Part shown: positions 42,697 to 54,632 of the stretch, piece by piece | How the letters are laid out: every line of letters starts with the position of its first letter | Numbering within the stretch: position 1 is the first letter of the stretch | From: Sweltsa coloradensis | Taxonomy: Eukaryota; Arthropoda; Insecta; Plecoptera; Chloroperlidae | Length of the DNA: 64,000 bases | Reading direction: 5' to 3' | NCBI GenBank assembly: GCA_024449915.1 | Contig: JAMZAV010001855.1 | Location: 1-64,000, forward strand | Notes under the pieces: generated by a model | Told to the model about the DNA's origin: nothing | Databases searched by the model: none | Seen by the model: the letters and a program-made list of their open reading frames with translations, nothing else | Position numbers and translations under genes: made by a program

Positions 42697-44786
42697 CTTT
42701 ACTATTTTAATAAAAATTGCCCACTAAAACAAATACAAAATAAAACATCCTACAAATTGCAAAATTGGATAACTAACGGTATTAAAGTCTCAAGTGCTAA
42801 TAAAAGGAGCCTTTTATACATTAACTCACAGTTCCCAAATGTGCCATTCCTAAAAACATATATAAAATCATATTTAAAAATTTACAAAAGAGTTCTTAAA
42901 ATGCAAAAAGTAACCAAATAAGAGAAACCATATCAACTTCAGACAATAAGTCAAAATCAATTTGGAAAATAATAAATGAAGAAATAAATCGTAAGCCAAA
43001 AAAGCCTAATGATAATATAACTCTTCTCAACAATAATACATTAATTAAAGATCCCAACGTAGTAGCCACAACATTGAATAAATATTTTACGAGTGAAGCA
43101 TCTTACCTGACAAATAATATAAGTACCAGAAATTATCCAAATAATCCAAATCATAATTTCCAAACTTACTTATCAAAGTCAAACAAAAGCCCAATTAACT
43201 CCCTATATTTGTATGAAACAAACCCTAAAGAAATAAAAGATATTGTACTTAAATTAAAGCCAAAGCACTCTGCAGGTATTGATGATTTGTCGATTATAGT
43301 TATAAAAAAATGTAAAAATGAACTAGCTGAACCTTTATCCGACATTTTCAATACTTGCTTTGAAGATGGTGTCTTTCCCAAGGCATTAAAAATATCCAAA
43401 ATTATACCAATATTTAAAAAAGGAAGTAAACTCATTGCAAGTAACTATAGACCTATATCCATCCTTCCAGCTGCCTCAAAAATATTAGAAACTTTGATAT
43501 TCAATCGAATGATCACATTCTTCGATGAAAATAATATCATAACAGAGAGACAAAATGGCTTTAGACGAGGCAAATCAACAAGTGACACAATTAGTAGATT
43601 TCTAAAAACTATTGTTGAAGCAGTCGACTCAAACATACCAACATTGGGCATATTTTGTGATCTAACAAAAGCGTTTGATTGTGTTGATCACAAAATACTG
43701 CTGGACAAGTTAGAGTACTATGGTATACGTGGGAATGCATTGAAACTCTTAACATCTTACCTGACCGACCGACTACAATGCGTAGTACTGACTGATCTTA
43801 AGAACAACAAATTTACAAACATTAAATCAGAATTTGAAAAGGTTATTTGTGGAGTTCCACAAGGATCGATCCTTGGGCCCCTATTCTTCATTATCTTTAT
43901 TAACGACCTACCTGACAATATTGATGATGCCGAGTTGTTTGCTGATGACTTTACTACTAGCGTAACGGCTGCGAATACAGTTTTACTCAAAGAAAAGGAG
44001 AAAAAAGACTTACTGAGTCTATTGAATGGTTTACAATGAACAAACTATTGCTTAATTTCTCTAAAAACTAACTTTATCCAGTTCCATTCAATTCAAAAAA
44101 AGAAATCACTAAACTTCATACATTGCCTAGCAAATTCAAATGACAAATCAGTTGTAAACTCAGTTGAACAAACAAACTTTCTAGGTCTAACAATAGATAA
44201 AAACTTAACATGGCATGCTCACATTAAGATACTGATAAAAAAACTCAGCTCTGCTTGTTTTGCAATTAAAAGCATCAAACATATAAGCAATGTATCAACT
44301 GCTAAAGTATGCTACTTTTCTCTATTTGAATCACATCTAAGATATGGGATAGAATTTTGGGGAATGTCAACTCACATTGATAAAGTTTTCATTGTACAAA
44401 AACGAGCAATTAGAGCATTATATTCCCTTGGGCAAATGGAGCATTGTAAACCTTACTTTATTGCTCTGAACATTCTTACAGTTCCATGTCTTTACATTCT
44501 TAAATCAGTCTTAAGCATTAAGAAAAACATCCAAATCCTTGCAGTTAATGCGAATGTACATACTCACAACACAAGGCAAAAACATGATCTCCATCTTAGC
44601 CAATGTTCTACAAACCTTGGCCAGAAAAACTCTGATTATATAAATAAAATTCTCTACAACCTTGTTCCAAAAGAAATCAAAGATATACCTCAATATATTA
44701 AATTTAAAAATGAGCTGACAAAATTTTTATTACAAAAAGCTTACTACAGTGTAAATGACTTTATCACATCAACTGACCTACCATAA
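42697..44786 (+). pseudogene. CR1-like LINE reverse transcriptase and C-terminal region
   Basis: The long open part (43074-44039) contains KHSAGIDDLS, SNYRPISILPAASKILE, QNGFRRGKSTSD, FCDLTKAFDCVDH (first catalytic Asp), CGVPQGSILGP and ELFADDFTTS (the FADD box), all in the expected order and spacing. After breaks at about 44040-44360 the C-terminal segment (44364-44786) has QKRAIRALYSLGQ, HTHNTRQKHDL and FLLQKAYYSVNDF, the conserved tail of this LINE group. The catalytic core looks intact over 320 residues, but the flanking breaks make the whole ORF2 non-functional. Confidence 0.88.
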
Positions 44787-45176
44787 TTTTAAATCAGTTG
44801 GTTGTTAAATGTTACAATATTTGAAATTTGGAAATTAATGTTCTTATTCATTTCTCTTTATCCAAGTTAATTAACAATGTAATATTGTAAACTTGCACTG
44901 TATCATTGGCTTTTGGTAGTTAGCCTATAGTATATTACCTAATATGAGAGACAATGTAATGAAAGATGATTATTTGTTAGTGTAGTGTATTTTGTATTAT
45001 TAGTAGTGTATTTTGTTATTAGTAGATGTACTGTATGTATAGTATTTATACATATACTATTGTGTAAACTTCATTAAGTTTAATAATTGTGTACAACTAA
45101 AATGGACTACACGGTGAAAACTGTTGAAACCTGTAACTATTGTTATTTGTTGTTGTCCAAAATAAATTGAAATTGA
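44787..45176 (+). other. 3' UTR and tail of the CR1-like LINE
   Basis: AT-rich, with TAGTGTATTTTGT repeats, AATAAA at 45161-45166 and a terminal (TTGAAA)n-type repeat abutting the resumed Jockey ORF1. Confidence 0.7.
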
Positions 45177-45746
45177 AATTCGTCTGCCTTTTGTAACAAA
45201 GCGCCAAAATGTTACAAATGCGCGCAAGCCCACGCTGGTACAGAATGCCCCAAGGATAGGTCGTCTCCAGCCACATGTGCCAACTGTGGTGGAGATCACC
45301 CCGCCTGCTCGAGGCGATGCCCGACGTACAAGGCAGCCCTAGAGCGCTACCGCCTTCCAAACGGCGCCGCAAACAAACCGTCCAATTGGACACAATACAA
45401 CAAACACTCGCCCAATCAAGCTACAAAGGCTTCTCCACCTGCAAGAAACACAGGTCCCGAGTTTTCGTTTGATCAGACGAAGTTCCCACAACTGAAGGTT
45501 ACGCAGCGTAACCAATACGAACAGATTCCGATATACAACCCGGCACCTCCACCAAAAAGTTTCACAAATCATCCATCTTACTCTGTTCCGACACCAGAGA
45601 AAGATACTGAATCACCATGGGAAATGGTGCAGTACTTTGCACGGCAAGTTGCAAAGCACACACCTGAAAATCAATATATTCAACACATGGTTGGCTTTCT
45701 TACCGTGTTCGCACAAGAACAAATAACCAAAAATGGCAGTCCCTAA
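45177..45746 (+). pseudogene. Jockey-type LINE ORF1, C-terminal part with zinc knuckles
   Basis: Resumes with CNKAPKCYKCAQAHAGTEC and then CANCGGDHPACSRRC, completing a set of three CCHC-like knuckles begun before the insertion. A proline/glutamine-rich tail ends in a helical FLTVFAQEQITKNGSP and a stop at 45744-45746. ORF2 starts five bases later, typical of Jockey elements. It is open throughout this part. Confidence 0.85.
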
Positions 45747-45751
45747 ACCAA

Positions 45752-48426
45752 ATGGCATGGAATGCCAATGGCGGAGTAAAAGTAAAGACACCCGAACTTC
45801 TTGATTTCATGAGAACTCATGATGTTCACGTCTGTTTAATATCTGAAACGCACCTTCGACCTGAGGTAACTTGGAAAGTGGCAAACCACAAAGTCTATCG
45901 AACAGACAGGCCTCAGGATGTGACCAAAAACAGAGCGCACCAGAGGAGGGGGAACTGCAATCCTGGTGAACTCGCTCATTAGCCAATTTCAAACACCAAC
46001 CCCTGCACGCCTCACTGACGTGGAGGCTACAGCTATAGAAGTCCGTCTTCCAAGTGGCCCTCTTCAAATCCTCTCTGTATATAGACCCCCGTCAGGTACT
46101 TTCTCCGCGCGTGACCTCGATGCACTGACATCTTGTATAACCCCAAGGATCATTGCAGGCGACCTAAATGCGAAACATCCCTCTCGGAACTCTAGGGTTT
46201 CAAACACAAGAGGTGATGCCCTCTATGCACACTGTCTGTCCCGTGACTATGTAGTTGCAGGTCCGCCGGAGCCCACCCACTATCATACCCAATGGAATCA
46301 CATGCCAGATGTATTAGATATTGCCTTGCTCGTTAACATCAGATGCTCTTAGACATTTCGGCCATACCAGCACTCACCTCGGATCATGATCCAATCATGA
46401 TTCGCCTGGGCAATCGGCTTCTTGTTAATCCCCCCAGACCCACAAGAGATTTAAAAAATGCAGACTGGCCCAAATTTAAAAAGTTTATTGCAGAACGTAT
46501 TCCGACCTCTCGTCCTACCATTAGAAACACTAATGAGCTAGACAAAGTTGTCCAAACCATCACAGAGGTAATCCAACAGGGCGTGTTAGCTGCCGTTCCT
46601 AATAAAATATCGAGGAGAGTGACGTTGTACGACCTGCCTATGCGCCTCCAAAAAGCAATAAAAGAGAAAAATGCCATTAGGCGCGAGTGGCAAAGGAATC
46701 GAACCCCCGAATAAATAACGCGCATAAATAGAGCATGTTCAAAGTTGAAAGAGGACAATGCTGAGCATCGTGCGAGAAAATGGAACGAGGCAGTCGGTGA
46801 ATTTTCTTTCGGGGACAACTCAATCCGGAGAATGGCAAAAACGCTACAGCGCCGCCCCTTACCTGATCCTCCCTTCACCGTCAACAACAAACTTGCCTGT
46901 CGCCCTGTTGAAAAAGCAAATGTCATTGCTGACACGCTGGAGGAGACCTTCATTCCAAACCCAGCAAACGAGAACACACCACAAATTATGAATCATGTAG
47001 AACAGTTTTTTGTTGAGAATCCCGAGCATTCCCTCTTAACAAAGCACCAGGACTGGATGGGATAACGGGACAAATTGTCAAATCCCTTCCAGCAAAAGCA
47101 GCAAAAGTACTACTAGCAGTCTTCAATGCAGCTCTGTCACTACAACATTTCCCAAATTCATGGAAAGTGGCAAAGATAATAACTTTTCTTAAGCCTGGCA
47201 AACCACCACGAGATCCATCCAGCTACAGACCCATTAGCTTGCTCTCTATCCTGTCAAAAATATTTTAAAAGATTCTCCTGGCTAGACTTCAACGCCATGC
47301 TGACGAAAACCACGTCCTGCCTGACGAGCAATTTGGTTTCCGTGCCAAACACTCGTCTGTCCAACAGTTGGCTAGAGTGGTTGAGACCATAAGGAGGAAT
47401 AAATCTTTTTTAAGCGTCAAACAGCAGCCGTCTTCCTTGCCGTTGTAAAAGCATTCGACCGTGTGTGGCATGAAGGTCTGCTTTTTAAGATGATAGCGCT
47501 TGAATTTCCAAGATACCTCATCAACATCACAAAAGAGTGTCTCGCTGGACGATCGTTTATAGTTCAATGGCAAAACGCTACTTCCACAAGGCGCCCTATA
47601 GCTGCAGGGGTTCCTCAAGACTCATGTATTTCTCCATTCTACTTTCATATTATTTACCCATGACTTCCCGACGCCTCCACGCAACGTAGTTTTCGGATGC
47701 TTTGCAGACGATGTTGTTGCGCTAATAATGGGTAAGCGTGCTGAATATTGCGTTCGAATTGGCCAACAAGCGGTGGATTTGATGGTCGATTGGTATGATA
47801 AATGGCGTATGGGTCTAAATGCTTCAAAAACTAGTGCCACACTATTTTTCGGTAATTTACCGGCAGATGCATCTTCATTCGTAATCCATGGCGAAAATGT
47901 TCAATGGTCAAGCAGGAATAATTATCTAGGTGCCTCACTAGACAAGAATCTTAATTTCGGACCACATGTTGAGGCTAAAATTGCCAAAGCAACTGGAAAG
48001 CTCGCATCGTTGTATCCACTTTTACGCTCTGGTGAAATGAATCCTGCTACCAAAATTCAATTGTACAAATCATGCATACGACCAGCCCTCACGTACGCGT
48101 CCCCGGTGTGGTCGACCTGCGCAGAGATTCACATCAAAAAGCTTCAAACATTTCAAAACAAGATAGTGAGAATCATCACTGGCGTTCCCCATTGCACTAG
48201 AATGTCCGACGTTCATGCAGACTGTGGGTTAGAAATGATGGAGACCCACCTAGAGGCACTATCAGTTCCATTTTATGCAGCGTTAAAAGACTCACCAAAC
48301 CCTCTCATTCGAAACATACCACCAAATTCTGTTGCAAGAAAGCGCCGCAATCCTCACATTCAGGCTCCACCACCGGCTAAGAAAGCACGGGTGCAAGTGG
48401 CCGCTAACAACCTCCCTCCCGTTTAG
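45752..48426 (+). pseudogene. Jockey-type LINE ORF2: endonuclease and reverse transcriptase
   Basis: The frame begins MAWNANGG and shows VCLISETHLRPE, then after a frameshift near 45950 SVYRPPSG, IIAGDLNAKH and LTSDHDPI (APE endonuclease). A stop after RNRTPE lies at 46714. The RT follows from about 46745 with KAPGLDGITG-type residues (frame-broken), PSSYRPISLLSILSK, EQFGFRAKHSSVQQL, KAFDRVWHEGL, AGVPQDSCISP (usually GVPQGS) and CFADDVVAL. The C-terminus ends KKARVQVAANNLPPV. At least five breaks occur, so it is inactive. Confidence 0.87.
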
Positions 48427-48813
48427 GATCTTAAAACAAACATCATGGGCAAAATTGCCCTAGCCTGTTATTTGTTCTATCTTATTGTTAATCCGATAAG
48501 AAATCAAATCGCATATTATTTCTACAATTAATTATTATAAAATTAAAAAACAGCCAAGACTGTCAAAATTATTCTTATTTAGAGAAACCACTCCAAATAT
48601 AATATGCAACAGACACGTGTTGCACAACTAAAAAAATCAACAATGAAATTAAATCTATTTAGCTGAATTATTAGTGCTCTGCACTAGGTGTCAGCAATAG
48701 TAAGGGGATGCGCTATTAAAACACACGCATGCACACCCCCCCACAAAGAAGGTAAGGCGTTATCCATGGAGACCGCCTTTAATGTTTAATTGTCACTTTT
48801 CGAATAGACTCGT
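48427..48813 (+). other. 3' UTR of the Jockey-type LINE
   Basis: AT-rich, with GGGCAAAATTGCCCTAG near its start. No coding. The boundary with the next minus-strand LINE fragment lies near 48740-48820. Confidence 0.5.
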
Positions 48814-49618
48814 TCACACACTGCCAAAATTCAGATTTTTATTGTATCCAAGCTTCATTACTTCATTCATTCGCTGAAAGTGTACAAGTTTGTGAATGAG
48901 TCCAACATGCCACACACGATCAAATGCCTTTGAGACGTCAAGGAATACCGCCGCTGACACACAGCCGCTGTTCCAACCATCTGTTATCTTATCAGTTATC
49001 CTCGTTAGCTGTTGTATTATGGAGTGCTTTGCTTGAAATCCAAATTCTTCGTCCGGGAGAAAGTTGAAGTCATCTATGTGACGTTGTAGACGAACCAGGA
49101 TGACACGCTCCAGCATCTTGGATAACACAGACAGGAGGCTGATAGGGCGATAGCTCGTAGGGTCCCGAGCAGACTTTCCCGGTTTCACAAAAGTAATTAC
49201 CTTGGCAATTTTCCAAGAGCTTGGTAAATGTTGAAGTTCACGAACACACTGAAAATAGCATGTATTGTGTTTGCTGCTCGCATTGACAATTTGTAGTTTA
49301 ACTTGTGCAGTGATACCATCATCTCCCGGAGCCTTGTTGTGTGGAAGGTCCTTTGCAATCTGGAGCAGTTCCTCAAATGTATCTGGTAGAGGAAGTGGAA
49401 CGTGGTGAATTTGTGACAACTGGCTGTGGGTGGGTTCAGCCTCCAGCGACTCTGCCACGACGTTCGCTTTTTCCACTCGCGCTGCATGCCAAACTTTGTG
49501 GTCCCTGAATCGGTGGGTTGGCCTGTGGAATACGTCGTAGGGCACGAGCCAAACGCCAGTACGACTTACCGGAGACATCGGGCATCCCAGAGTTCAGATT
49601 GAAAGGCCGCAAAGTCAC
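48814..49618 (-). pseudogene. Second Jockey-type LINE RT fragment with internal deletion
   Basis: The 254-codon minus-strand frame carries HNKAPGDDGITAQVK, DPTSYRPISLLSVLSKMLE, EEFGFQAKHSIIQQL and FLDVSKAFDRVWHVGL, closely related to the plus-strand Jockey element nearby. After VHFQRMNEVMK it jumps to LGYNKNLNFGSV, which belongs ~150 residues further on in the relative, so the catalytic ADD box is deleted. An upstream linker (KSYWRLARALRRIP) is readable in another frame to 49618. Dead copy in opposite orientation. Confidence 0.87.
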
Positions 49619-50182
49619 GCTTGAGAGCTGTTGATGCTCTGTTAAGCGGTCTTGTCATGGGCAGAGTGAGTGCATTGCCATGTACGTCGTAGACGATCAA
49701 TCAATCACCAATGGACTAGTACAGTCAGAACTTACTCAACTACAGAGACACCTATCATGATTGGCCACATAATTTTATAAGTACATGTCAATTTATCTTT
49801 ATTCCAATAAATTGTCGGCAATAGGGTATGTTTTTCGAAACAGGGGTTAGTGAAACTGTAGTGCATATTGTTTATCAGCAGCCGCGGGCTTTCCGCTTTG
49901 TTTTCAGTAGAACAGACTATCCCGACAGATAGACCGGCCTCGCGCGTTGCACGCTGCTAGAAGATGTGCTGTGTTGCAGCACGCCGCCAGCTTGGATTGC
50001 TGACGTACCCGAACTGAAGTGCGGCGATGAATTTACAGACCTATTGACGTAGGTCGGGAAATATGTACACAAAGGATTTAATTTTTATATTTGTACTTGA
50101 TTTTAAGAATAACTTGTAAAGATGAACAGACCCTTGAGGTGGGTAGAGTTGGCAAAACGTAATTCCATACACTAGGTGGGAG
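49619..50182. other. Non-coding stretch between LINE fragment and SINE
   Basis: Remnants of the minus-strand LINE may extend to about 49690. 49860-50060 is locally GC-richer (GCAGCCGCGGGC, GCAGCACGCCGCCAGC) but shows no recognisable gene. Confidence 0.4.
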
Positions 50183-50196
50183 AATACAAATGCATA

Positions 50197-50629
50197 AATA
50201 ATAAATAAATAAATTGTATTTAGAGTCTACCCACTCAGTTATATAACTGATTTTAAGGGACAGTAAATCAAAGCGACCAAGCCAACCCTGCAGGCCCCGA
50301 CGCAATCGACGAGTGAGCGATAACCAACCAAAGATCAATATTTTTAATAGGAAATATAGCAATCAGTGGTATGGACAGTGCGAACACCCGTGAATCAACG
50401 CCAGAATCAACAAGGCCGATTCAGAACAACTCTGAATTTAATTTGTGCTTCGTTGCTAGGACGGCTCCAAAGTCACCGTTTACAAACTCCTAAGACACAA
50501 ACTGATGGACTTAAGTCCAAATCAGAAGTTAAAAAACTTCTGACTTTGGCGGGAATCGAACCCTGGACCTTCTGCATTGGAAGCAGATAAGCTAACAAGA
50601 CCAACGAGCCACGCAAAATAAAAACACAA
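50197..50629 (-). mobile_element. tRNA-headed SINE, copy 3, complete with target duplication
   Basis: The same family as 15632-16020. The head carries TTGGTCTTGTTAGC and B box GGTTCGATTCC (minus strand of 50552-50562), the body matches the other copies, and the tail is (AAAT)n-like at 50197-50213. The 14-mer AATACAAATGCATA occurs on both sides (50183-50196 and 50630-50643), the signature of LINE-type target-primed insertion. Confidence 0.9.
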
Positions 50630-50643
50630 AATACAAATGCATA

Positions 50644-51225
50644 GGTACCATAAGTCCCGGAGCATGCGAACAGGTGGCCCTAACCTCGGCAAGCGTTTGG
50701 GTGTGAAATCCGCCCGGTGTAGGCTCGACGACCGTGAGAGGAATTTCAACCACATCTGTAGAGAGAACGTCACACATCAATCACATCAATCAGAAATCCC
50801 GCTCTTTCCAAATTCTAAGGAAAGCTAAAAAAAAAAACAGGCTCCTAGATGACATTCGGAGTAGGCCTACCTCATAACAGAGGCGTGCAGACTACGGTAC
50901 CAGAGAGAGAGAAGATATCCATTAGATAATAGTGCAACATGATGAGCTATAAGTTTTTATGTGGTCTTCCTAGAATTATATCTTATAAGAAATTTGTGAT
51001 AGTTTTTATTTTATTTTCATTTTTCTCGTTTGGCTACATGGAATAAAAAGTAGAAACACTACACATGAAAGGTCAGAGTCAGAGGTAATGCTAATGAGTA
51101 ATGACAAATTTGTTCTCTTTAACCTTTCAAGGCAAAATACACAATCAAACATCACAACAAATGATAATAATTACGTAAACTTTGACCCTCTGGGCCCCGA
51201 TTCATGTACCTACCTACATATTTAA
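50644..51225. other. Non-coding stretch
   Basis: AT-rich with no genes recognised; it leads into repeat P copy 2. Confidence 0.4.
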
Positions 51226-51284
51226 CACATAACAAAAACTTGTAAAAATACAGCATTCTTAATTCATATACTATATGTACAGTA

Positions 51285-52794
51285 CAAACAAATAAATTCG
51301 AAATACATAAACATAAAATTATTCAACAAACTTCCAACACACACGAAAGAGAATTCCTAATATAAATTCATTTAAAGACAAACTCAAATTGCTCATTAGT
51401 AATAAGGCATACTACTCAGTAGATGAATTCCTAAATGATACTTTTGTAAGCATAGGGTAGGCCATTACTAGCATATTATGTAGGCCCTACTAGGTTTGAA
51501 AATATAGTGTGACATAATATGATCATAGTAGGTATTACAAAATGTCTAAATGTCCTGAATAGACTAGAGTTTCATCATAAAAATGTAGGCCTATAGTGTT
51601 AAACTAGGAAAACGCTTAAGTCCCGCCGCGTTGTTGGATGAGCGTAATTGGTGCATTGAGCTGCCATGTGTTATGCGGATTTTCTGTTGTTCTGTGAAAA
51701 AATTATTACTAAATTGAAGATTTTTTTAAAATTAAATTAAATTTAAAAAAAATTAACTAAAATTTTTTTTTTTTAATTAATCGCAATTTTAAAAAGGAAG
51801 AAATCGTAATATTGAAATTTTGATAAGAAATAATTATTCGATTGCGCACAAATTTTACACGAATTTATTAATTTATAAAATTAAGGTTCTGTGAAAAAAT
51901 CATTACAATAGGATAAAACATGTAGGTGTTATAAGCCGAAGAAATTTAAAAAATCGAAAAAGTCGTAAAATTGCGATTTTCGTAAAAAATAGTTTTTTGA
52001 TAACGCTCAAATTTCACATGAATATATCAATTCATGAAATAAAGGTTCTGTGAAAAAATCATTACAATCGGACAAAGCATGTAGGTGTTGTAAGTCGAAG
52101 AAATTTTAAAAAAATTGAAAAAAATCGTAAAATTGCGATTTTCATGATAAATAATTTTTCGATTGTGCTAAAAAATGTGGCAGTTCTAAGTTCAGAGATT
52201 TCGAAGACCTCCATAAAATTTCATCGTAATCGGAGTATCGGTTTAGCCGGAATCGTGTTAACAAACAGACAAAAATACAGAAAAAAAAAAAAAAAAAACA
52301 TTCCGGATTTTTTTCTCCAGTGTAGTGAAATGGAATCTTCGCTTTGCTCGCTACGCTCATCCAATTACAACCCTATGATCTACAATCCTTAACTACTGTT
52401 TAGATAGGGCCTTGATGTAGATTATAATATACGACCTAAACTTATGTCACCGACATGTGAAATACATGTTATCATTTGTATATATTGTATACGGTATATA
52501 GTATTATATTAGTTTTTTGAGTATTATAATATTACTTGATATAGGCCTATAGTGTTAGACTGCACGAACTGCATTACTATTAATTTATTACCAAACCTTA
52601 ACTGTAGTGCTCCTAAATCACTTAGGCTTGCATTGTCAGTACTTAGTAAATTAGTTTAATAGGAAATTGTAAATGTGCACGCACATACTTTCCATATACC
52701 CTACTGTAAGATAAAGTTCTATTATCTTAAGGGTCAACTATGTAAAATGCATTAATGGAAATAAAGCTATCTATCATTCATTCATTCATTTGTC
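51285..52794 (+). mobile_element. 5'-truncated CR1-like LINE with HINE2 inside
   Basis: It begins in the last ~50 codons of a CR1-like ORF2 (FNKLPTHTKEIPNINSFKD and LISNKAYYSVDEFL, ending before 51460), then has a 3' UTR and ends in (CATT)n at about 52775-52794. A copy of family-2 Helentron-like element lies at 51603-52363. Repeat P copy 1 lacks it. Confidence 0.85.
51603..52363 (-). mobile_element. Helentron-like element, family 2 (HINE2), copy d
   Basis: Plus-strand left end ACTAGGAAAACGCTTAAG and right end CTACGCTCATCCA. The core units match the other family-2 copies. Flanking bases are A|A on the plus strand. Confidence 0.8.
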
Positions 52795-53172
52795 CCGTAA
52801 CAACATCCTTGAAAAGCTTGGCAAAAAAGAATTTGCAATTATTAATTTAATCGTAATAGTTCATCCAAATTCTTTTTTTCTAATTATTTTAAGTTTAACA
52901 TATTAGTCATGCAAATTCTATTTTGCTAAGCTTTTCAAGCATGTTGTTACGAGACACTGTACGTTTATGAATTAAGAATGCGCAAATAAGGAAGGGTAAA
53001 TGAGCTTGTCCCTTTTTTTAGATCTCATTTCTTTTAAGTGTGTAAAGTTTGGCTGTATTTTTACAAGTTTTTGTCATGTGTGGGATCTCATTACTTTTTC
53101 AAGTTCCATTGCAAAATTATTTGTAAAAATATAATAATTTTCAAAGTCGATTTAATTGCTATGGTATTACCA

Positions 53173-53452
53173 ACTAGGGAAACGCCAAAGTCGTTGTTAG
53201 TCGAGTGAGTGAACCATTTGTGTTGAGTACCCGGTAACACTACTTTTTTCTCCTACCTTAGGCCTATCTAGCCTATCTTAGGCTACAGTGGCGCATTATG
53301 GCCTTACAGTTGACGCCCCCTTATACCAACTAAACTTAAAAACCCTATTATTTATACGAATATAATTATCAAACTTAAATATGCAAATGTTCCCGGGTAC
53401 TCAACACATGACTCGCTCACTCGTCTAACAACGACTTTTGCGTTTCCCTAGT
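53173..53452. repeat. Segment bounded by two outward-facing Helentron-like 3' ends
   Basis: ACTAGGGAAACGCCAAAGTCG at the left and the near-mirror GACTTTTGCGTTTCCCTAGT at the right, with ~70 bp of matching inverted sequence including GAGTACCCGG / CCGGGTACTC. Both ends carry the hairpin and CTAGT motif. Confidence 0.75.
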
Positions 53453-53454
53453 CT

Positions 53455-53520
53455 AGTTGGCTAAGGCGCCCTTATAGCCGAAATGTGGGAGACGTGGGTT
53501 CAATCCCCTGGTCGGGAAAG
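53455..53520 (+). ncRNA. tRNA-like sequence inside HINE3
   Basis: A-box-like TGGCTAAGGCG (53458-53468) and B box GGTTCAATCCC (53497-53507). Spacing is short for a tRNA, so it is probably a degraded tRNA or SINE head captured beside the internal 3' end. Confidence 0.4.
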
Positions 53521-54632
53521 ATTTTGTAATTATCTCTGGATTGTATTTTAAAAATTATTAAACATGTTTTGAAATGCATATAACGCAGTGAAGTCCATCA
53601 TCTGTGATAATACTAAAGAAAACATAGCCAGTACAAAATACGTGAAAATATTGCAAGGTTTACTCAATCTACGAGCGGAATTTGGGGGTACCTCGACGTT
53701 CAACATTCGATAGACCTTGCATGGGCACGGCATTTCACAGCCAGGTAAATAACAAACAAAACATATTTTTTCTAAATCAAAACCATTGTCGTTAAACTAA
53801 TTCCTACTCATAATAGGCCTATTTTTGGGTAGATTATTTCTTGTAGGTTTAAATCGAAATGGATTGTGCTCATTTTATTAGCAGTTCTCAGTTACCTGGT
53901 CACGGATGTCTGTTTAAAATTTCGGTTCAATCTATTGGGTCGTTCGGCCGTATGGGGCCGGACAGACAGACATTTAACATTTAACAAACATTTAACATTT
54001 CACATACAGAATTAATCACGACTAAGGCCCGATCGAGTTGCGTTGTAGACTACGTTCGCTGCGCTCACTCGTCTAATTAACAATAAAATAAACAATATCT
54101 TGGGGTCCAAAGACTTTTTTGTACACAATGTAGGTGATCATTGTGAAGTAATTTGTAAGTGTTAGTTACTTGTTGATTGTAAACCTGTATAAGGATTATA
54201 TTAAAACCTTTATTTGGAAGCCTTCCAGCAAACTTTTTTGAATTTTTCTTTCAAAAGGCACTATATCTCTACCTTAATGTCCATGTAAAATATGAACGTT
54301 GTAGCCCCACCCATTTGGCCAGAATCGCTGGCTAATTAAAACTGACGAATAGTAAGTAGTAGTAGCCAGTAACCAACATCCTAAAAATGATTTTGAGCAT
54401 GTTTCAAGCAATTTTTTTACCAAGAAGGATTGCTCGTACCCAAACTAAATTTAGCATGTGTTGTCGGGTACCTAAATCCTCTTGATGTTGATAGTTTTCA
54501 AGTTCACATCACGTTTCAAGACGGCTGGGTAACACCTCGAAATCACCCCAACTTTGCTTGCTGTATAAGGTGCCTTAATGTGTAGCGCGCCACGGCTTGG
54601 CTGCGGCGCCCTAACAGGCACCTAGATACCAG

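Larger units (their letters stand above)
35602..45176 (+). mobile_element. CR1-like LINE with esterase ORF1, inserted in the Jockey-type LINE
   Basis: The insertion interrupts the Jockey ORF1 at 35601 and ends at 45176 with AAATTGAAATTGAAATT, a simple-repeat 3' terminus typical of CR1-like LINEs, after which Jockey ORF1 resumes. It contains an esterase-type ORF1, an APE-type endonuclease and an RT in CR1 order. It is inflated by a 2.7-kb tandem duplication and three Helentron-like copies. No target duplication is evident, as is usual for CR1. The first ~850 bases (35602-36446) hold a degenerate 5' UTR/ORF1 start. Confidence 0.85.
34480..48800 (+). mobile_element. Jockey-type LINE, near full length, split by a CR1-like LINE
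   Basis: A 5' UTR (about 34480-34783), ORF1 in two parts (34784-35601 and 45177-45746), ORF2 (45752-48426, with breaks) and an AT-rich 3' UTR to about 48800 form a single LINE once 35602-45176 is removed. The join falls inside the ORF1 zinc-knuckle array and restores the reading across it. The precise 5' and 3' limits and target duplication were not resolved. Confidence 0.85.
53173..54075 (-). mobile_element. Helentron-like element, family 3 (HINE3)
   Basis: Minus-strand 5' end TAGACGAGTGAGCGCAGCGA and 3' end CTCACTCGACTAACAACG followed by ...GGCGTTTCCCTAGT. Repeat P copy 1 (21541-21556, GGTATAACCAATTAACA) gives the empty site, confirming insertion between two A residues (T|T on the element strand) without duplication. 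A second, opposite 3' end lies inside at 53452. Confidence 0.85.
51226..54632 (+). repeat. Repeat P, copy 2, interrupted by a LINE end and two Helentron-like elements
   Basis: Pieces 51226-51284, 52795-53172 and 54076-54632 align in order with 21034-21620 and 23589-24056. The interruptions are a 5'-truncated LINE (51285-52794) carrying HINE2, and HINE3 (53173-54075). Confidence 0.78.
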
